From Pontibacter aquaedesilientis (lineage in GTDB: Bacteria > Bacteroidota > Bacteroidia > Cytophagales > Hymenobacteraceae), in assembly GCF_014773225.1 (NCBI RefSeq), contig NZ_JACXAJ010000003.1:124001-188000 (forward strand): a stretch of 64,000 bases of DNA, in the 5' to 3' direction. The notes beneath the pieces were generated by a model, which made no database searches, was not told the DNA's origin, and saw nothing but the letters and a program-made list of their open reading frames with translations. Positions 9,479-18,860 of this stretch are shown here, piece by piece (position 1 is the first letter of the stretch; each line of letters opens with the position of its first letter). A program made the position numbers and the translations under genes.

Positions 9479-9576
9479 CCACTGCAGCTTATACCTTGGA
9501 TGCCGTATGCTAATCTGTGTACGGCATTCATTTTACAAATAACTCGAGACTCAGCACTTCTAACTCAGAACTCCAT

Positions 9577-10194
9577 TTGCAACCTTTCACCTTTGTCCGA
9601 CTGCAGTACCGTTCCGGCAACTGGGATACTGACCCGCGTATGCCGAGCAACCTGTTGCATTCGCTCATCGAGTACACCACCGTGAAGGTGAACGAGCAGG
9701 AGAAGGTGATTTCGCTGGAAAGCGCCGAGCTCTTCAACTACCCTTTCAGCTACATGAGCGGCCACCGGCTGGTGCAGTTTAACCAAAAGGAGCGGCAAAA
9801 CTTCGAGACTTACGTGCGCAATGGCGGCTTTGTGTTTGTAGACGACTGCAACCACGACATCGACGGTTTGTTCGCGAGGTCGTTTGAGGAGCAGATGAAG
9901 CAGATTTTCGGGCAGGGGGCACTCAAAAAGATACCTAACAACCACAAGATCTACCGTAGCTTCTTCACGTTTGAAGATGGTCCACCCACTACCTCATTCG
10001 AGCTCAATGGCTGGGGCGACGACCTGGTGCACGACTACCTGAAAGCAATAGAGGTAAACGGCAGAATCGGGGTGCTCTACAGCAACAAAGACTACGGCTG
10101 CGAATGGGACTACGACTTTCGAAACAAACGCTGGCTGGCTGAGGACAACACCAAGTTTGGAGTGAATATAATAATGTACGCGCTGACGAGTTAG
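9577..10194 (+). CDS. DUF4159 domain protein (start at TTG 9577 preferred over ATG 9517)
   Basis: The core from FTFVRLQYRSGNWD to the end matches DUF4159 proteins, which have a class-I glutamine-amidotransferase-like fold and occur beside MoxR/DUF58/BatA genes. The open frame extends back to ATG 9517, but those 20 residues (MYGIHFTNN...) come from low-complexity-looking intergenic sequence. TTG at 9577 places Met just before QPFTFVRLQY, where family members usually begin. Other family features are YMSGHRLVQF and FVFVDDCNHD in the middle, and YGCEWDYDF near the end. It opens the 9.5-20.7 kb cluster. Its function is unknown. Confidence 0.75.
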   Translation: MQPFTFVRLQYRSGNWDTDPRMPSNLLHSLIEYTTVKVNEQEKVISLESAELFNYPFSYMSGHRLVQFNQKERQNFETYVRNGGFVFVDDCNHDIDGLFARSFEEQMKQIFGQGALKKIPNNHKIYRSFFTFEDGPPTTSFELNGWGDDLVHDYLKAIEVNGRIGVLYSNKDYGCEWDYDFRNKRWLAEDNTKFGVNIIMYALTS

Positions 10195-10236
10195 TATATT
10201 AGTAATATCTAATATATACAGTACAAAATATATGCT

Positions 10237-12528
10237 ATGAAAAAGAAATCACTCTACTTCCTTCTTCTTCTACTTGCTTTCGGTCAGGTCTATGGTCAGC
10301 AGGACAGGAAAATCGATAATGCCGCTGCCTTTACCAAACTGTACGGTTACGTGCGCTACTTCCACCCAAGTGACGAAGCCTCCGAAATCGATTGGGACCG
10401 CTTCGCCATCTATGGCAGTAAGCACGTTGAGGGCTGCAAAAGCCCAGAGGAATTGAAAGCCACGCTCACCGCCTTGTTCCAACCTATCGCCCCGACGGTC
10501 CAGGTATACCTGGAGAATGAGGAAGTGAAATTCAACACAGCAGCTACCACACCACCCAGCCTTAAGAAATACAAAACCATTGCCTGGCAGCATCAAGGTA
10601 TGGGGCAAGGCGGTAAGAACAGCCCATACATAAGCCTGCGCACCAATAGGCCCGTGTTAGTCAAAACATCTTCGGCCCAGTTCGGGCCTATCATGAAAGC
10701 TGTTCCGGCTTCTGAGTTCCAGGGCAAGGAGTTCATGTTCACAGGCAAAGTGAAACGGGCTACAGGCTCAGGAACAGGCCACCTGTGGGTAAGAGTAGAT
10801 AAAACAAACAACTCCACAGGATTTTTCGACAACATGGGAGGCCGCTCCATACAATCAGACCAATGGACGACCTATGAAATCAAAGGCAAAGTGGACAAAG
10901 GGGCTGATAAAATAGTGGTTGGCGCTTTTTTGATGGGCGAGGGAGAGCTGTGGCTGGACGACATGAGCCTTAAGGTAAACGATAACGGCACCTGGAAAGA
11001 GATATACAACGAGCAATTTACAGGCGAAAAGGAAGGTCTAGCTGATAAAATACTTAGCAGTGGTTTAAGCTGGAAGCCTGGCAACGGGTACCTGTTCATG
11101 ATTCGACAGAATAGCAAGGACGACAAATGGCTTTCCATTAAAAGCGAAGAGGCCAGCGTTTTAGTAAAGAAGAAGACTTCGCAGATTTTCAAGTCACATC
11201 CTAAGCTAGGAGAACATATTGCCAAAACTTTAGCCGGCGGTGTAAAGGCCATAGTTCCGCTGGCCCTCTACGGCACCGAAGCACAGACCTATCCAGCCGC
11301 TGATAGGACTTTGCTCACGAAGCTTCGGAAAGAACTGGAGGCTATACCTGCAAGCGACATCAACGGTGCCAATCTGTATACCCGTCTTGGCAATACTGCC
11401 ATTACCTGGAACGTGTTCCAGCACTTCTACCCGTACTTCGACATCGCCAAAACAGACTGGCACCGAGACCTGCGCCAGGCACTTGCCAGTGCCTATACCG
11501 ACCAAACGGCGACCGACTTTCAGAAAACGCTACAACTGCTTACCGCCAAACTAAAAGACGGGCATGTGTGGGTAACTACTCCTGAGAACAAAGCCACGCA
11601 CCTGCCGCCAATCGCCTGGGAATGGGTGGAGGATAAACTGGCCATAACGGCTGTGTATGACGAAGCTATACCTTTGACGAGAGGCGACATTGTAACCAGC
11701 ATAGATGGCACGGCACCAGAAACCTATTTCAAAAACCTGCACCAGTACATATCGGCTGCCACCCCAGGCTGGCTCAATCACAGGGCAAAATCAGAATCGC
11801 TCTTGGGGGAGCATGAATCAACGCTGAAACTGGCGGTGCTCAAAGCAGACAACTCCACAACTGACTTGGAACTCAAAAGAAACTTCTCTTACAATCAAGT
11901 GCGTACGGCTATACCTTCCACGGAAAATATCAGGTCTGTCGCTGCTGGTGTAACGTATGTTAATATCGGCAAAGCGTCCATGAAAGATATCAAAGCAGCC
12001 ATGCCGACTTTGCAGCAAAGCAAGGCCATCATCTGCGATCTGCGGGGCTATCCGAACAGCAATCATGACCTCATCAACTATCTGCTGCCTGCCAGAGACA
12101 CGTCGTCGCAGTGGATGCAGACCCCGCACATCATCTACCCTGACCAGGAAAAGATAGTAGGGTATAGGAAGTCGAGTTGGGGCTTAAGGCCGAAGTCGCC
12201 GCGCCTGACGGCCAAGGTCATTTTCCTGATTGATGGGCAGGCCATCAGCTATGCCGAGAGCTATATGAGCTTTATTGAACATTATAAACTGGCTACTATC
12301 GTAGGGCAACCCACAGCGGGCACCAACGGGAATATTAATCCATTTATGCTACCGGGTGGCTACAGAATCTCGTGGACAGGTATGAAGGTACTAAAACACG
12401 ATGGTTCGCAGCTTCATGGTGTAGGCATCCTACCGGATGTGTATGTGGAAAAAACCATACAAGGCATACGTGAGGGCCGCGACGAGTTTCTGGAGAAAGC
12501 TATTCTATTAGCAGGCGAAGCACTATAA
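10237..12528 (+). CDS. S41 family (C-terminal processing-like) serine peptidase
   Basis: A 763-residue exported protein (signal peptide ending FGQVYGQ). The N-terminal half starts with a domain carrying KLYGYVRYFHPSDE and a central jelly-roll-like segment. A second copy of the YFHPY-type motif (TWNVFQHFYPYFD) begins the tail-specific peptidase part near residue 385. The catalytic-serine region reads IDGQAISYAES (about residues 665-675), followed by IVGQPTAGTNGN, typical of S41. It sits 42 bp after the DUF4159 gene and 15 bp before the MoxR gene, so it is probably in the same transcript even though S41 peptidases are not standard members of MoxR clusters. Substrate unknown. Confidence 0.85.
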   Translation: MKKKSLYFLLLLLAFGQVYGQQDRKIDNAAAFTKLYGYVRYFHPSDEASEIDWDRFAIYGSKHVEGCKSPEELKATLTALFQPIAPTVQVYLENEEVKFNTAATTPPSLKKYKTIAWQHQGMGQGGKNSPYISLRTNRPVLVKTSSAQFGPIMKAVPASEFQGKEFMFTGKVKRATGSGTGHLWVRVDKTNNSTGFFDNMGGRSIQSDQWTTYEIKGKVDKGADKIVVGAFLMGEGELWLDDMSLKVNDNGTWKEIYNEQFTGEKEGLADKILSSGLSWKPGNGYLFMIRQNSKDDKWLSIKSEEASVLVKKKTSQIFKSHPKLGEHIAKTLAGGVKAIVPLALYGTEAQTYPAADRTLLTKLRKELEAIPASDINGANLYTRLGNTAITWNVFQHFYPYFDIAKTDWHRDLRQALASAYTDQTATDFQKTLQLLTAKLKDGHVWVTTPENKATHLPPIAWEWVEDKLAITAVYDEAIPLTRGDIVTSIDGTAPETYFKNLHQYISAATPGWLNHRAKSESLLGEHESTLKLAVLKADNSTTDLELKRNFSYNQVRTAIPSTENIRSVAAGVTYVNIGKASMKDIKAAMPTLQQSKAIICDLRGYPNSNHDLINYLLPARDTSSQWMQTPHIIYPDQEKIVGYRKSSWGLRPKSPRLTAKVIFLIDGQAISYAESYMSFIEHYKLATIVGQPTAGTNGNINPFMLPGGYRISWTGMKVLKHDGSQLHGVGILPDVYVEKTIQGIREGRDEFLEKAILLAGEAL

Positions 12529-12543
12529 AAGATTTTAGGTAAC

Positions 12544-13539
12544 GTGACTGAACAAGACATCAACCAACTCCTCGGCAAGCTGCCACAGCTCAAGCAGGAG
12601 ATACAGAAAGTAATCGTGGGGCAGGAGGAAGTGCTCGACGAGGTGCTCATCACACTCCTGGCTGGTGGACACGGCTTGCTGGAGGGTGTGCCCGGACTGG
12701 CGAAGACCTTGCTCGTGCGTACTTTGGCAAATGCGATGGATTTGGGCTTCCGGAGAATCCAGTTCACACCCGACCTTATGCCAACCGATATCCTCGGCAC
12801 CGAGGTACTGGAAGAGGACCACGCCACAGGCAAGCGTTTTTTTAAATTCAATGAGGGCCCAATATTCGCTAACATTGTGCTGGCCGATGAGATAAACCGG
12901 ACGCCACCCAAAACACAGGCGGCTTTGCTGGAGGCCATGCAGGAGTACGAAGTGACCTACGCAGGCACCACCTATACCTTGCCGAAGCCTTTCTTCTTGC
13001 TCGCCACCCAAAACCCGATCGAGCAGGCAGGTACTTACCCGCTGCCGGAGGCGCAGCTGGACCGCTTTCTGCTGTATATTAAAATAAAATACCCGACCGA
13101 GTTGGAAGAGCTCAACATACTCACTAGCACCACAGGTACCCGGCAGGAGCAGGTATACCCCGCCATTTCGGGCGAGGAGATTCTGCAGCTGCGACAGCTG
13201 GTGCGGGAGGTGAGTATCAGCGAGGACCTGCTGACCTACGTTAACCAGCTAGTACGGACCACTCGCCCTGATACGACTTCGAGCGAGCACATCAAAAGCT
13301 ACGTGCGTTGGGGGGCAGGCCCAAGGGCGGGGCAGGCACTTATTCTCACCTCTAAGGCGAGGGCCTTGCTGCAGGGGCGCTTTGCCGTGACGGCCGCCGA
13401 CGTGCAGACGATGGCCTACCCTGTGCTGCGCCATCGTATACTGGTCAATTTCACAGCTGAGGCGGAGCGCATTACTCCTGACCAGGTGGTGGAAGAATTG
13501 CTGCAGCATATTAAACTACCCAAAGCTATATTGGCGTAA
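12544..13539 (+). CDS. MoxR family AAA+ ATPase
   Basis: A 331-residue ATPase starting at GTG 12544. Walker A is GVPGLAKT (residues 48-55) and Walker B is VLADE (112-116) followed by the INRTPPKTQAALLEAMQE signature. The sensor region ATQNPIEQAGTYPLPEAQLDRF is intact, and the C-terminal helical lid is present. MoxR ATPases act as chaperones that mature or insert metal into partner proteins, typically working with DUF58 and VWA-domain proteins encoded alongside. Here the partners are the DUF58 protein at 14114 and the BatA-like membrane protein at 15063. The substrate is unknown. Confidence 0.93.
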   Translation: MTEQDINQLLGKLPQLKQEIQKVIVGQEEVLDEVLITLLAGGHGLLEGVPGLAKTLLVRTLANAMDLGFRRIQFTPDLMPTDILGTEVLEEDHATGKRFFKFNEGPIFANIVLADEINRTPPKTQAALLEAMQEYEVTYAGTTYTLPKPFFLLATQNPIEQAGTYPLPEAQLDRFLLYIKIKYPTELEELNILTSTTGTRQEQVYPAISGEEILQLRQLVREVSISEDLLTYVNQLVRTTRPDTTSSEHIKSYVRWGAGPRAGQALILTSKARALLQGRFAVTAADVQTMAYPVLRHRILVNFTAEAERITPDQVVEELLQHIKLPKAILA

Positions 13540-13566
13540 GCTTAGCAGAACTAAACAAGGTATAGT

Positions 13567-14121
13567 ATGCGAGAAGAAATGGATGTTGTCAAGATAAGTG
13601 ACGAGCAGCTCAGGGTGCTGCGCACTGTGCTCGGCGAGCGAATTTACTTCTTTTATGCAGACAGGCTGCAGGTGGAAGAGGCAGGCGGCAGCTTTTTGTT
13701 CTGGGCAAGCGGATTTGCACTGGCCATGTCCACGATCAACAGTGTGCCTGGCAAGTTCAGGACCTACATTAACATCAGCGCTGACTACCGGCTGTGTTCG
13801 CAGGATGCCACCACATACTACGAGTTCGAAGTGAACGTGAGCAGCGCCCCGCTTTGGCAAGAAGGGGCCCTGCAGTTCAGCAAACTCTCCAGTCTGCGTG
13901 TGTTCTCCGACCCTATCCTGATGATTGAGATTTACCAGAACTGCAACAGCACCGGTGAGAAAACCGTGCTGCACGACTGCGCCATGGTCTTTTATGCGCA
14001 CGGCAAGAAAATAATGCTACAGGCGCGGCAGGAGCTGATCGGGGGTGTGGATATTATACTGGACGAGCATTTGATAGAATCACAGACCAAGAAACTCAAA
14101 CTCCGCTGCACCCTTGTCTAA
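13567..14121 (+). CDS. Conserved-looking protein of unknown function in the MoxR cluster
   Basis: A 184-residue protein I cannot assign. It has no signal peptide and no long hydrophobic segment, so it is likely cytoplasmic. It contains alternating strand-like segments (FRTYINISADYRL, YYEFEVNVSS, LMIEIYQNCNS) and four cysteines (residues 79, 120, 139 and 181). A second ATG at 13579 is possible. Its end overlaps the start of the DUF58 gene by 8 bp, which implies translational coupling and a role tied to the MoxR/DUF58 pair. It has no recognisable nucleotide-binding or metal-binding motif. Confidence 0.75.
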   Translation: MREEMDVVKISDEQLRVLRTVLGERIYFFYADRLQVEEAGGSFLFWASGFALAMSTINSVPGKFRTYINISADYRLCSQDATTYYEFEVNVSSAPLWQEGALQFSKLSSLRVFSDPILMIEIYQNCNSTGEKTVLHDCAMVFYAHGKKIMLQARQELIGGVDIILDEHLIESQTKKLKLRCTLV

Positions 14122-15007
14122 AGAGAAATTCATCGACCCGAAAGTACTGGCGACCATCAAAGACCTGCCGCTGCTGGCCAAAACGGTGGTCGAGGGTTTT
14201 TTGAGCGGTCAGAACCAGAGCTTGCGGCGGGGGGCCGGACTGGAGTTCAGTCAGTACCGCAGCTACCAGCCCGGCGACGACCTGCGCCAGCTCGATTGGA
14301 AAATGTTCGCCCGCTCCGATCGCTATTATATCCGGGAAGCCGAGGTGGATACTAACATCACGGTACGGTTTATCGTGGACGGCAGTGCCTCGATGGGGCA
14401 CGAGGACATTAATGGCTTGTCCAAAATGGATTATGCCCGCTTTCTGGTGGCTTCGCTGGCCTATCTGGCCACCACCCAGGGCGATGCGGTGGGCTTGTAT
14501 GTGCTGCATGAGCAACAGCTCATCAACTTGACGCCCCGCTCCGACAACATGCACCTGCAGCGTTTCTGGCACCAGTTGGCGGAGATAAAGCCCAGTGGAC
14601 GCTTTCCAGACGTAGCCACGGTCCACAATATTTTTTCAGGACGCCGCCAAAAGGAACTGACCGTTTTTGTGACCGACCTCTACGAGCACGAGCATGAGAT
14701 CACGGACCTCCTTTATAAGCTGGGGGCACAGCGGCATGAGTTACTCTTGTGCCATCTGATGAGCCGCAACGAACTGGATTTCAGCTTTGAGGGCACGCTC
14801 ACTTTCGAAGACCTGGAAACAGGCCAGACCATGCAGGTAGGGACTGCCGAACAGCGCAAAACCTACCTCACCAAGCTGCAACACTGGCTGCAGCAAACCG
14901 AAAAAACCATGCGCAACCGCCAGATCGCCTACGACCGCTTCGTGACCGACGAGCCACTAGATAAGGCGCTGCGGGCGTTTTTGAAAAACAGGCTGGTGTT
15001 GGGGTGA
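14114..15007 (+). CDS. DUF58 domain protein (VWA-like)
   Basis: A 297-residue protein starting at TTG 14114, overlapping the preceding gene by 8 bp. The DUF58 signature is clear: EFSQYRSYQPGDDLRQLDWK (residues 44-63) then FARSDRYYIRE. A VWA-type metal-site motif, DGSASMG, follows at 89-95. There are no membrane segments. DUF58 proteins are encoded next to MoxR ATPases across bacteria and are thought to be MoxR partners in assembling or metallating a target. Overlap on one side and a 55-bp gap on the other place it inside the cluster transcript. Confidence 0.92.
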   Translation: MSKEKFIDPKVLATIKDLPLLAKTVVEGFLSGQNQSLRRGAGLEFSQYRSYQPGDDLRQLDWKMFARSDRYYIREAEVDTNITVRFIVDGSASMGHEDINGLSKMDYARFLVASLAYLATTQGDAVGLYVLHEQQLINLTPRSDNMHLQRFWHQLAEIKPSGRFPDVATVHNIFSGRRQKELTVFVTDLYEHEHEITDLLYKLGAQRHELLLCHLMSRNELDFSFEGTLTFEDLETGQTMQVGTAEQRKTYLTKLQHWLQQTEKTMRNRQIAYDRFVTDEPLDKALRAFLKNRLVLG

Positions 15008-15062
15008 ATTGTGAATGAGTGAATAATTTCTAACTTCTAAAATTTCTAACTTTTTAACTGAA

Positions 15063-16580
15063 TTGACCTTTCTCTCTCCCATCTGGTTATTTGCGGCGTC
15101 GGCTGTACTGGTTCCGATTGCGATCCACCTGTGGAACAGGCGGCAGGGGAAGACTGTGAAGGTTGGGAATCTGCGCTGGCTGGAGCCATCAGCGAGCAGG
15201 CGTTGGAGTAGTATCCAGTTAAGCGATGTGTGGCTACTGGTATTGCGTTGCTGCATCCTCCTACTTGTAGCGGTGGCTTTGGCGAAACCAGTTTGGGAAG
15301 GCGCTGCCACTTCGCAGCAAGCTCAAAAAGCTGTTTTAATCAGTCCCGAATTGTTGCATAGCACGGCTATCCGCCAAATAAAACCTACTGTAGACAACCT
15401 GTTGCAGCGTGGCTATACCTTGCACCGTTACACCTCCACCTTTGAAGTTATACCTGCCGAAGCCTGGCAGACGCTCAGCGGCAACCCAACGGACTCTGTG
15501 GTGAGCAGCGGCAATTACTGGGGTTTACTTCCGGCTTTAGCACAACGATACGACCAAGCAGAGGATAGTGTTTGGCTCTTTACCTCTGACCAGCAGCGGC
15601 ATTTTAGCGGTACTCCAACTGCATTGCAAGAGAACATCCGTTGGGTACCAGTTGCATTGGAAAGCACAACCAACTGGGTACAAGCCGCATACTCCTTAAG
15701 CTCCGACAGCCTCTTGCTCATCACAGGCCACAGCAACCGCGAAGGCACTACCTATCATTCTGTGACAGTGGCCGCTCTTGCCCAAGAAACGAACATCAAT
15801 GGCAGCTTGGTTAAATTGAGCCCAGAGGGAGATTCCCTTACAACACAGCAGGGCAACAGTGTGCCTCACAGAATTGAAATCAATAAAGAGCCTCTCCGCA
15901 TAGGTATAGCCTATGACGAGGGGCAGCAGTCAGAAGTGCGTTACTTGCAAGCGGCTGTACAGGCGATTAGCCACTACACCGGTATCCCTATCGAGACGCA
16001 ACAAATTTCTAAAACAACCCCGGCCGATACGTCTGCAGCTTGGCTGTTTTGGCTAAGCAGTGAAGAGGTACCCAGTACCTGGCTGGAGCAGGTTCAGGAA
16101 AAGGGCGCCAAACTATGGGTGCAATCAGCCTCGGAGCCAACGGCCACGACTGCGCAGCTGGCCTCGGCAGGTATAGAAAAAATCAGCATCCATCAGCTTG
16201 CAACAACAGGTATAGCCCCTAACAATGCCTACCCTATCTGGCAGATAACCACCGGAGAGCCTTTGCTTTCAGAGCAGCGGCTGGGCTTGGGCAAGGTTTA
16301 TCATTTCAGAAGCGGCTTTGGGCCGGCATGGAGCCAACTGGGGCAAAGTACACAATTGCCTGAGCTTTTGCTGCCTTTAATTCTGCCAGAGCAAGCCGCC
16401 AGCCACTACGACGCCCGCGCCTTGGACGAAACGCAACTGAAGCCCGCCATGGTGCAGCCCATCAGCAAACAGGACAAGCAAGAAAGACAACAGTATAGTC
16501 TTATACCTTGGCTGGTGTTGTTAGCATTTCTCTTATTTTTAGCGGAGCGAATCATCACTTCCAAACGAAAAACCGCCTAA
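15063..16580 (+). CDS. BatA-like membrane protein with N-terminal double-transmembrane domain
   Basis: A 505-residue protein starting at TTG 15063. The first 80 residues are the double-transmembrane anchor found in Bacteroidota BatA-like proteins: FLSPIWLFAASAVLVPIAIH, the cytoplasmic loop NRRQGKTVKVGNLRWLEPS, and the second helix LVLRCCILLLVAVALAKPVW. A third membrane helix (LIPWLVLLAFLLFLAERI) ends the protein. The long middle part would be periplasmic and has no recognisable VWA metal motif. Its stop codon overlaps the next start by one base (TAATG), so the two are translationally coupled. Presumed membrane partner of the MoxR/DUF58 pair. Confidence 0.85.
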   Translation: MTFLSPIWLFAASAVLVPIAIHLWNRRQGKTVKVGNLRWLEPSASRRWSSIQLSDVWLLVLRCCILLLVAVALAKPVWEGAATSQQAQKAVLISPELLHSTAIRQIKPTVDNLLQRGYTLHRYTSTFEVIPAEAWQTLSGNPTDSVVSSGNYWGLLPALAQRYDQAEDSVWLFTSDQQRHFSGTPTALQENIRWVPVALESTTNWVQAAYSLSSDSLLLITGHSNREGTTYHSVTVAALAQETNINGSLVKLSPEGDSLTTQQGNSVPHRIEINKEPLRIGIAYDEGQQSEVRYLQAAVQAISHYTGIPIETQQISKTTPADTSAAWLFWLSSEEVPSTWLEQVQEKGAKLWVQSASEPTATTAQLASAGIEKISIHQLATTGIAPNNAYPIWQITTGEPLLSEQRLGLGKVYHFRSGFGPAWSQLGQSTQLPELLLPLILPEQAASHYDARALDETQLKPAMVQPISKQDKQERQQYSLIPWLVLLAFLLFLAERIITSKRKTA

Positions 16581-18772
16581 TGCAGGACAGCCTCCATACC
16601 TTACAGCGCATCCGCCGGGAGTACATCCGGGCGAAAGTGTGGCTGCATACCTTGCAGGCGCTGGCCGTAGCATTGGTGGGAGCTGCCATCCTGTACAAGT
16701 GGCGACTGGAAGTGCCTTTGCTGGTAGCAGTGGCAGTTTCGCTTATGACGGGAGGAGTGCTATACCTGATCTGGGCCTGGCGCCATGTAGAACAAACCGA
16801 CCTGCAGCAGGTGGCTCGTCACCTTAACCGCAACTACCCGCAACTCGAAGACAGCGCCGGACTTTTGCTTCGACCCGCTTCCGAACTCAACCTGTTGGAG
16901 CGCCTGCAACAGCAGCGGGTAGCCAGTCAGCTGCAAACCGCTATACCTGAAAAGCAGTCGGTTTTTCATCTGCAAAAGAAGCCGACCTACATGGCACTAG
17001 GCATCGCCTTGCTCATGGCGGCAGGTATAGCAGCACTGCCAGCCGCTTCCATCGCCGATTCTACCTCTTCGGGCCCCATGCAGCTCGACTTCCCCGACAC
17101 ACCCGCAGCAGTAGCCGACACGGCTGTTACGATTCAGAACATCGAAATCACGGTCACGCCACCTGCCTATACCGGCCGCAAACCTTATAAAGCAGAGCAG
17201 CCCAATCTGCGGGTGGAGCAGGGAGCTACGGTCGACTGGCGCATTGTAACCAACCGGCCTGCCCGCACTTTAGAATTGGTCCTGAACGAAGGAAAACCCA
17301 TTGCGCTGCAATCTCAAAAAGGTCGCTATACCTTATCGCAGACATTCACAGAGCCTGCGCTCTACCACATTGCTATTAACGGGCAGAAGTCAGCCTATTA
17401 TACCTTGGAGATCATTCCGGACGAAGCCCCGTCTATTCAAATCACGAAGCCCGAGCAGTACACCGAGATCCTGTTCGGTGACCCGCAGCGCGTCACCATC
17501 CGGGCCGAACTTTCCGATGACTATGGCCTGCGCGACGCCAACATGATTGCCACAGTGGCCAAAGGCTCGGGAGAAGCGGTGAAGTTTCGGGAAGAGAAGA
17601 TTAGCCTCAGCTTTAGCGGACAGCGCCGCAGTTTCAGCGTGAACAAGACCCTCGACCTGCAAAAACTGGGCATGACCTACGGCGACGAACTCTACTTTTA
17701 TGTGCAGGCATGGGACAACCACCGCGGCTATACCCGTTCCGAAACGTATTTTGTGCAGATTGAGGACACGACCATCGTGGAGAGCATGGACGACCTGACC
17801 ATGGGCGTGAACCCCGTGCCGGAGTACTTCCGCAGCCAGCGCCAGATCATCATCGACACCGAAAAGCTGATCAAAGCGCAAAAATCACTGAGCAGGCCTG
17901 TTTTCGAGGAACGAAGCAACAATTTGGGGGTAGATCAAAAGTTGCTGCGGCTGCGCTACGGTAAGTTTTTGGGTGAGGAGTTTGAGTCAGGTATAGGTCC
18001 GGGCGGTGGTATACCGGAGGGCGAAGAAGGGCATAAGGAAGAGGAGCACTTTGCAGGCGATGGCCATGATCACCCCGAGTTCGAAGACCAGACCAGTGTG
18101 GAAGCCTTGCTCGACCCCTACCTGCACAAGCACGACCAAGAGGAGGCCGCCACTTTCTTTGAGCCTGCCGTGAAAGCAAAACTGAAAGGCGCTCTGGCCC
18201 AGATGTGGGAAGCTGAACTGCGGCTGCGCACCCATCGTCCGAAAGAGGCCTTGCCATACGAGTACAAGGCACTGCGCATGCTTAAGGAGGTGCAGCAAAG
18301 CACCCGTGCCTACGCCGCCAAAACGGGTTTCGACCCGCCGCCGCTCAAAGAACCCGAAAAGCGACTGACAGGCGACCTGAGCAAAATAAAAGCCCCCACG
18401 GAGCGTCGAACCATTGAGGCCGAAACCAAACTGCCGCATACCCGCGAAGCACTAAAGTGGCTGGAGCGCCAAAAGCAGGGCGACAGGTATAGCCAACAGG
18501 ATGTGGCGCTTCTCGAGCGGGCCGGAAAGGAACTGGCACAAGAGGCGCTGGCCAAACCCGGTCGCTACCTCCGCGCCATGCAGGACCTCCGCACCCTCAT
18601 CGCCGACATCAACGCGAATCGGGTGCTTTGTAAGAGTTGCCTGATGACGATAGAACGGGCCTGGCATGAATTGCTGCCACCAGCCAAACCATCGCCACAG
18701 AAGCAGGGCACGACGCGAAGCAAGCTGGCGAGAAGTTATCTCAAACAGTTATCAGAGTACAGTAACCAGTAA
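16580..18772 (+). CDS. DUF4175 membrane protein
   Basis: Start at ATG 16580, which overlaps the previous stop as TAATG; an in-frame ATG at 16508 would overlap the upstream gene by 73 bp and is unlikely. The 730-residue product has two N-terminal membrane helices (TLQALAVALVGAAILYKW and VPLLVAVAVSLMTGGVLYLI) and a third near residue 140 (ALGIALLMAAGIAALPAA). A large extracytoplasmic part follows, with the strand-rich IQNIEITVTPPAYTGRKPYK segment typical of DUF4175, then charged helical stretches to the end. DUF4175 proteins recur in MoxR/BatA clusters with no known activity. The gene is dense in the iterated TATACCT/AGGTATA motif. Confidence 0.8.
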   Translation: MQDSLHTLQRIRREYIRAKVWLHTLQALAVALVGAAILYKWRLEVPLLVAVAVSLMTGGVLYLIWAWRHVEQTDLQQVARHLNRNYPQLEDSAGLLLRPASELNLLERLQQQRVASQLQTAIPEKQSVFHLQKKPTYMALGIALLMAAGIAALPAASIADSTSSGPMQLDFPDTPAAVADTAVTIQNIEITVTPPAYTGRKPYKAEQPNLRVEQGATVDWRIVTNRPARTLELVLNEGKPIALQSQKGRYTLSQTFTEPALYHIAINGQKSAYYTLEIIPDEAPSIQITKPEQYTEILFGDPQRVTIRAELSDDYGLRDANMIATVAKGSGEAVKFREEKISLSFSGQRRSFSVNKTLDLQKLGMTYGDELYFYVQAWDNHRGYTRSETYFVQIEDTTIVESMDDLTMGVNPVPEYFRSQRQIIIDTEKLIKAQKSLSRPVFEERSNNLGVDQKLLRLRYGKFLGEEFESGIGPGGGIPEGEEGHKEEEHFAGDGHDHPEFEDQTSVEALLDPYLHKHDQEEAATFFEPAVKAKLKGALAQMWEAELRLRTHRPKEALPYEYKALRMLKEVQQSTRAYAAKTGFDPPPLKEPEKRLTGDLSKIKAPTERRTIEAETKLPHTREALKWLERQKQGDRYSQQDVALLERAGKELAQEALAKPGRYLRAMQDLRTLIADINANRVLCKSCLMTIERAWHELLPPAKPSPQKQGTTRSKLARSYLKQLSEYSNQ

Positions 18773-18860
18773 ACAGTTAGCAGTTAATCTTACTTGCTGA
18801 GCCACATGATCCATCCTGAAAATCTTTCTTAATCCTAAAGACCCTGATTCAGACAATTAA

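Noticed and set aside
16508..16579. Upstream ATG start of the DUF4175 gene
   Set aside because: It would overlap the coding end of the BatA-like gene by 73 bp; the ATG at 16580 overlapping its stop as TAATG fits translational coupling.
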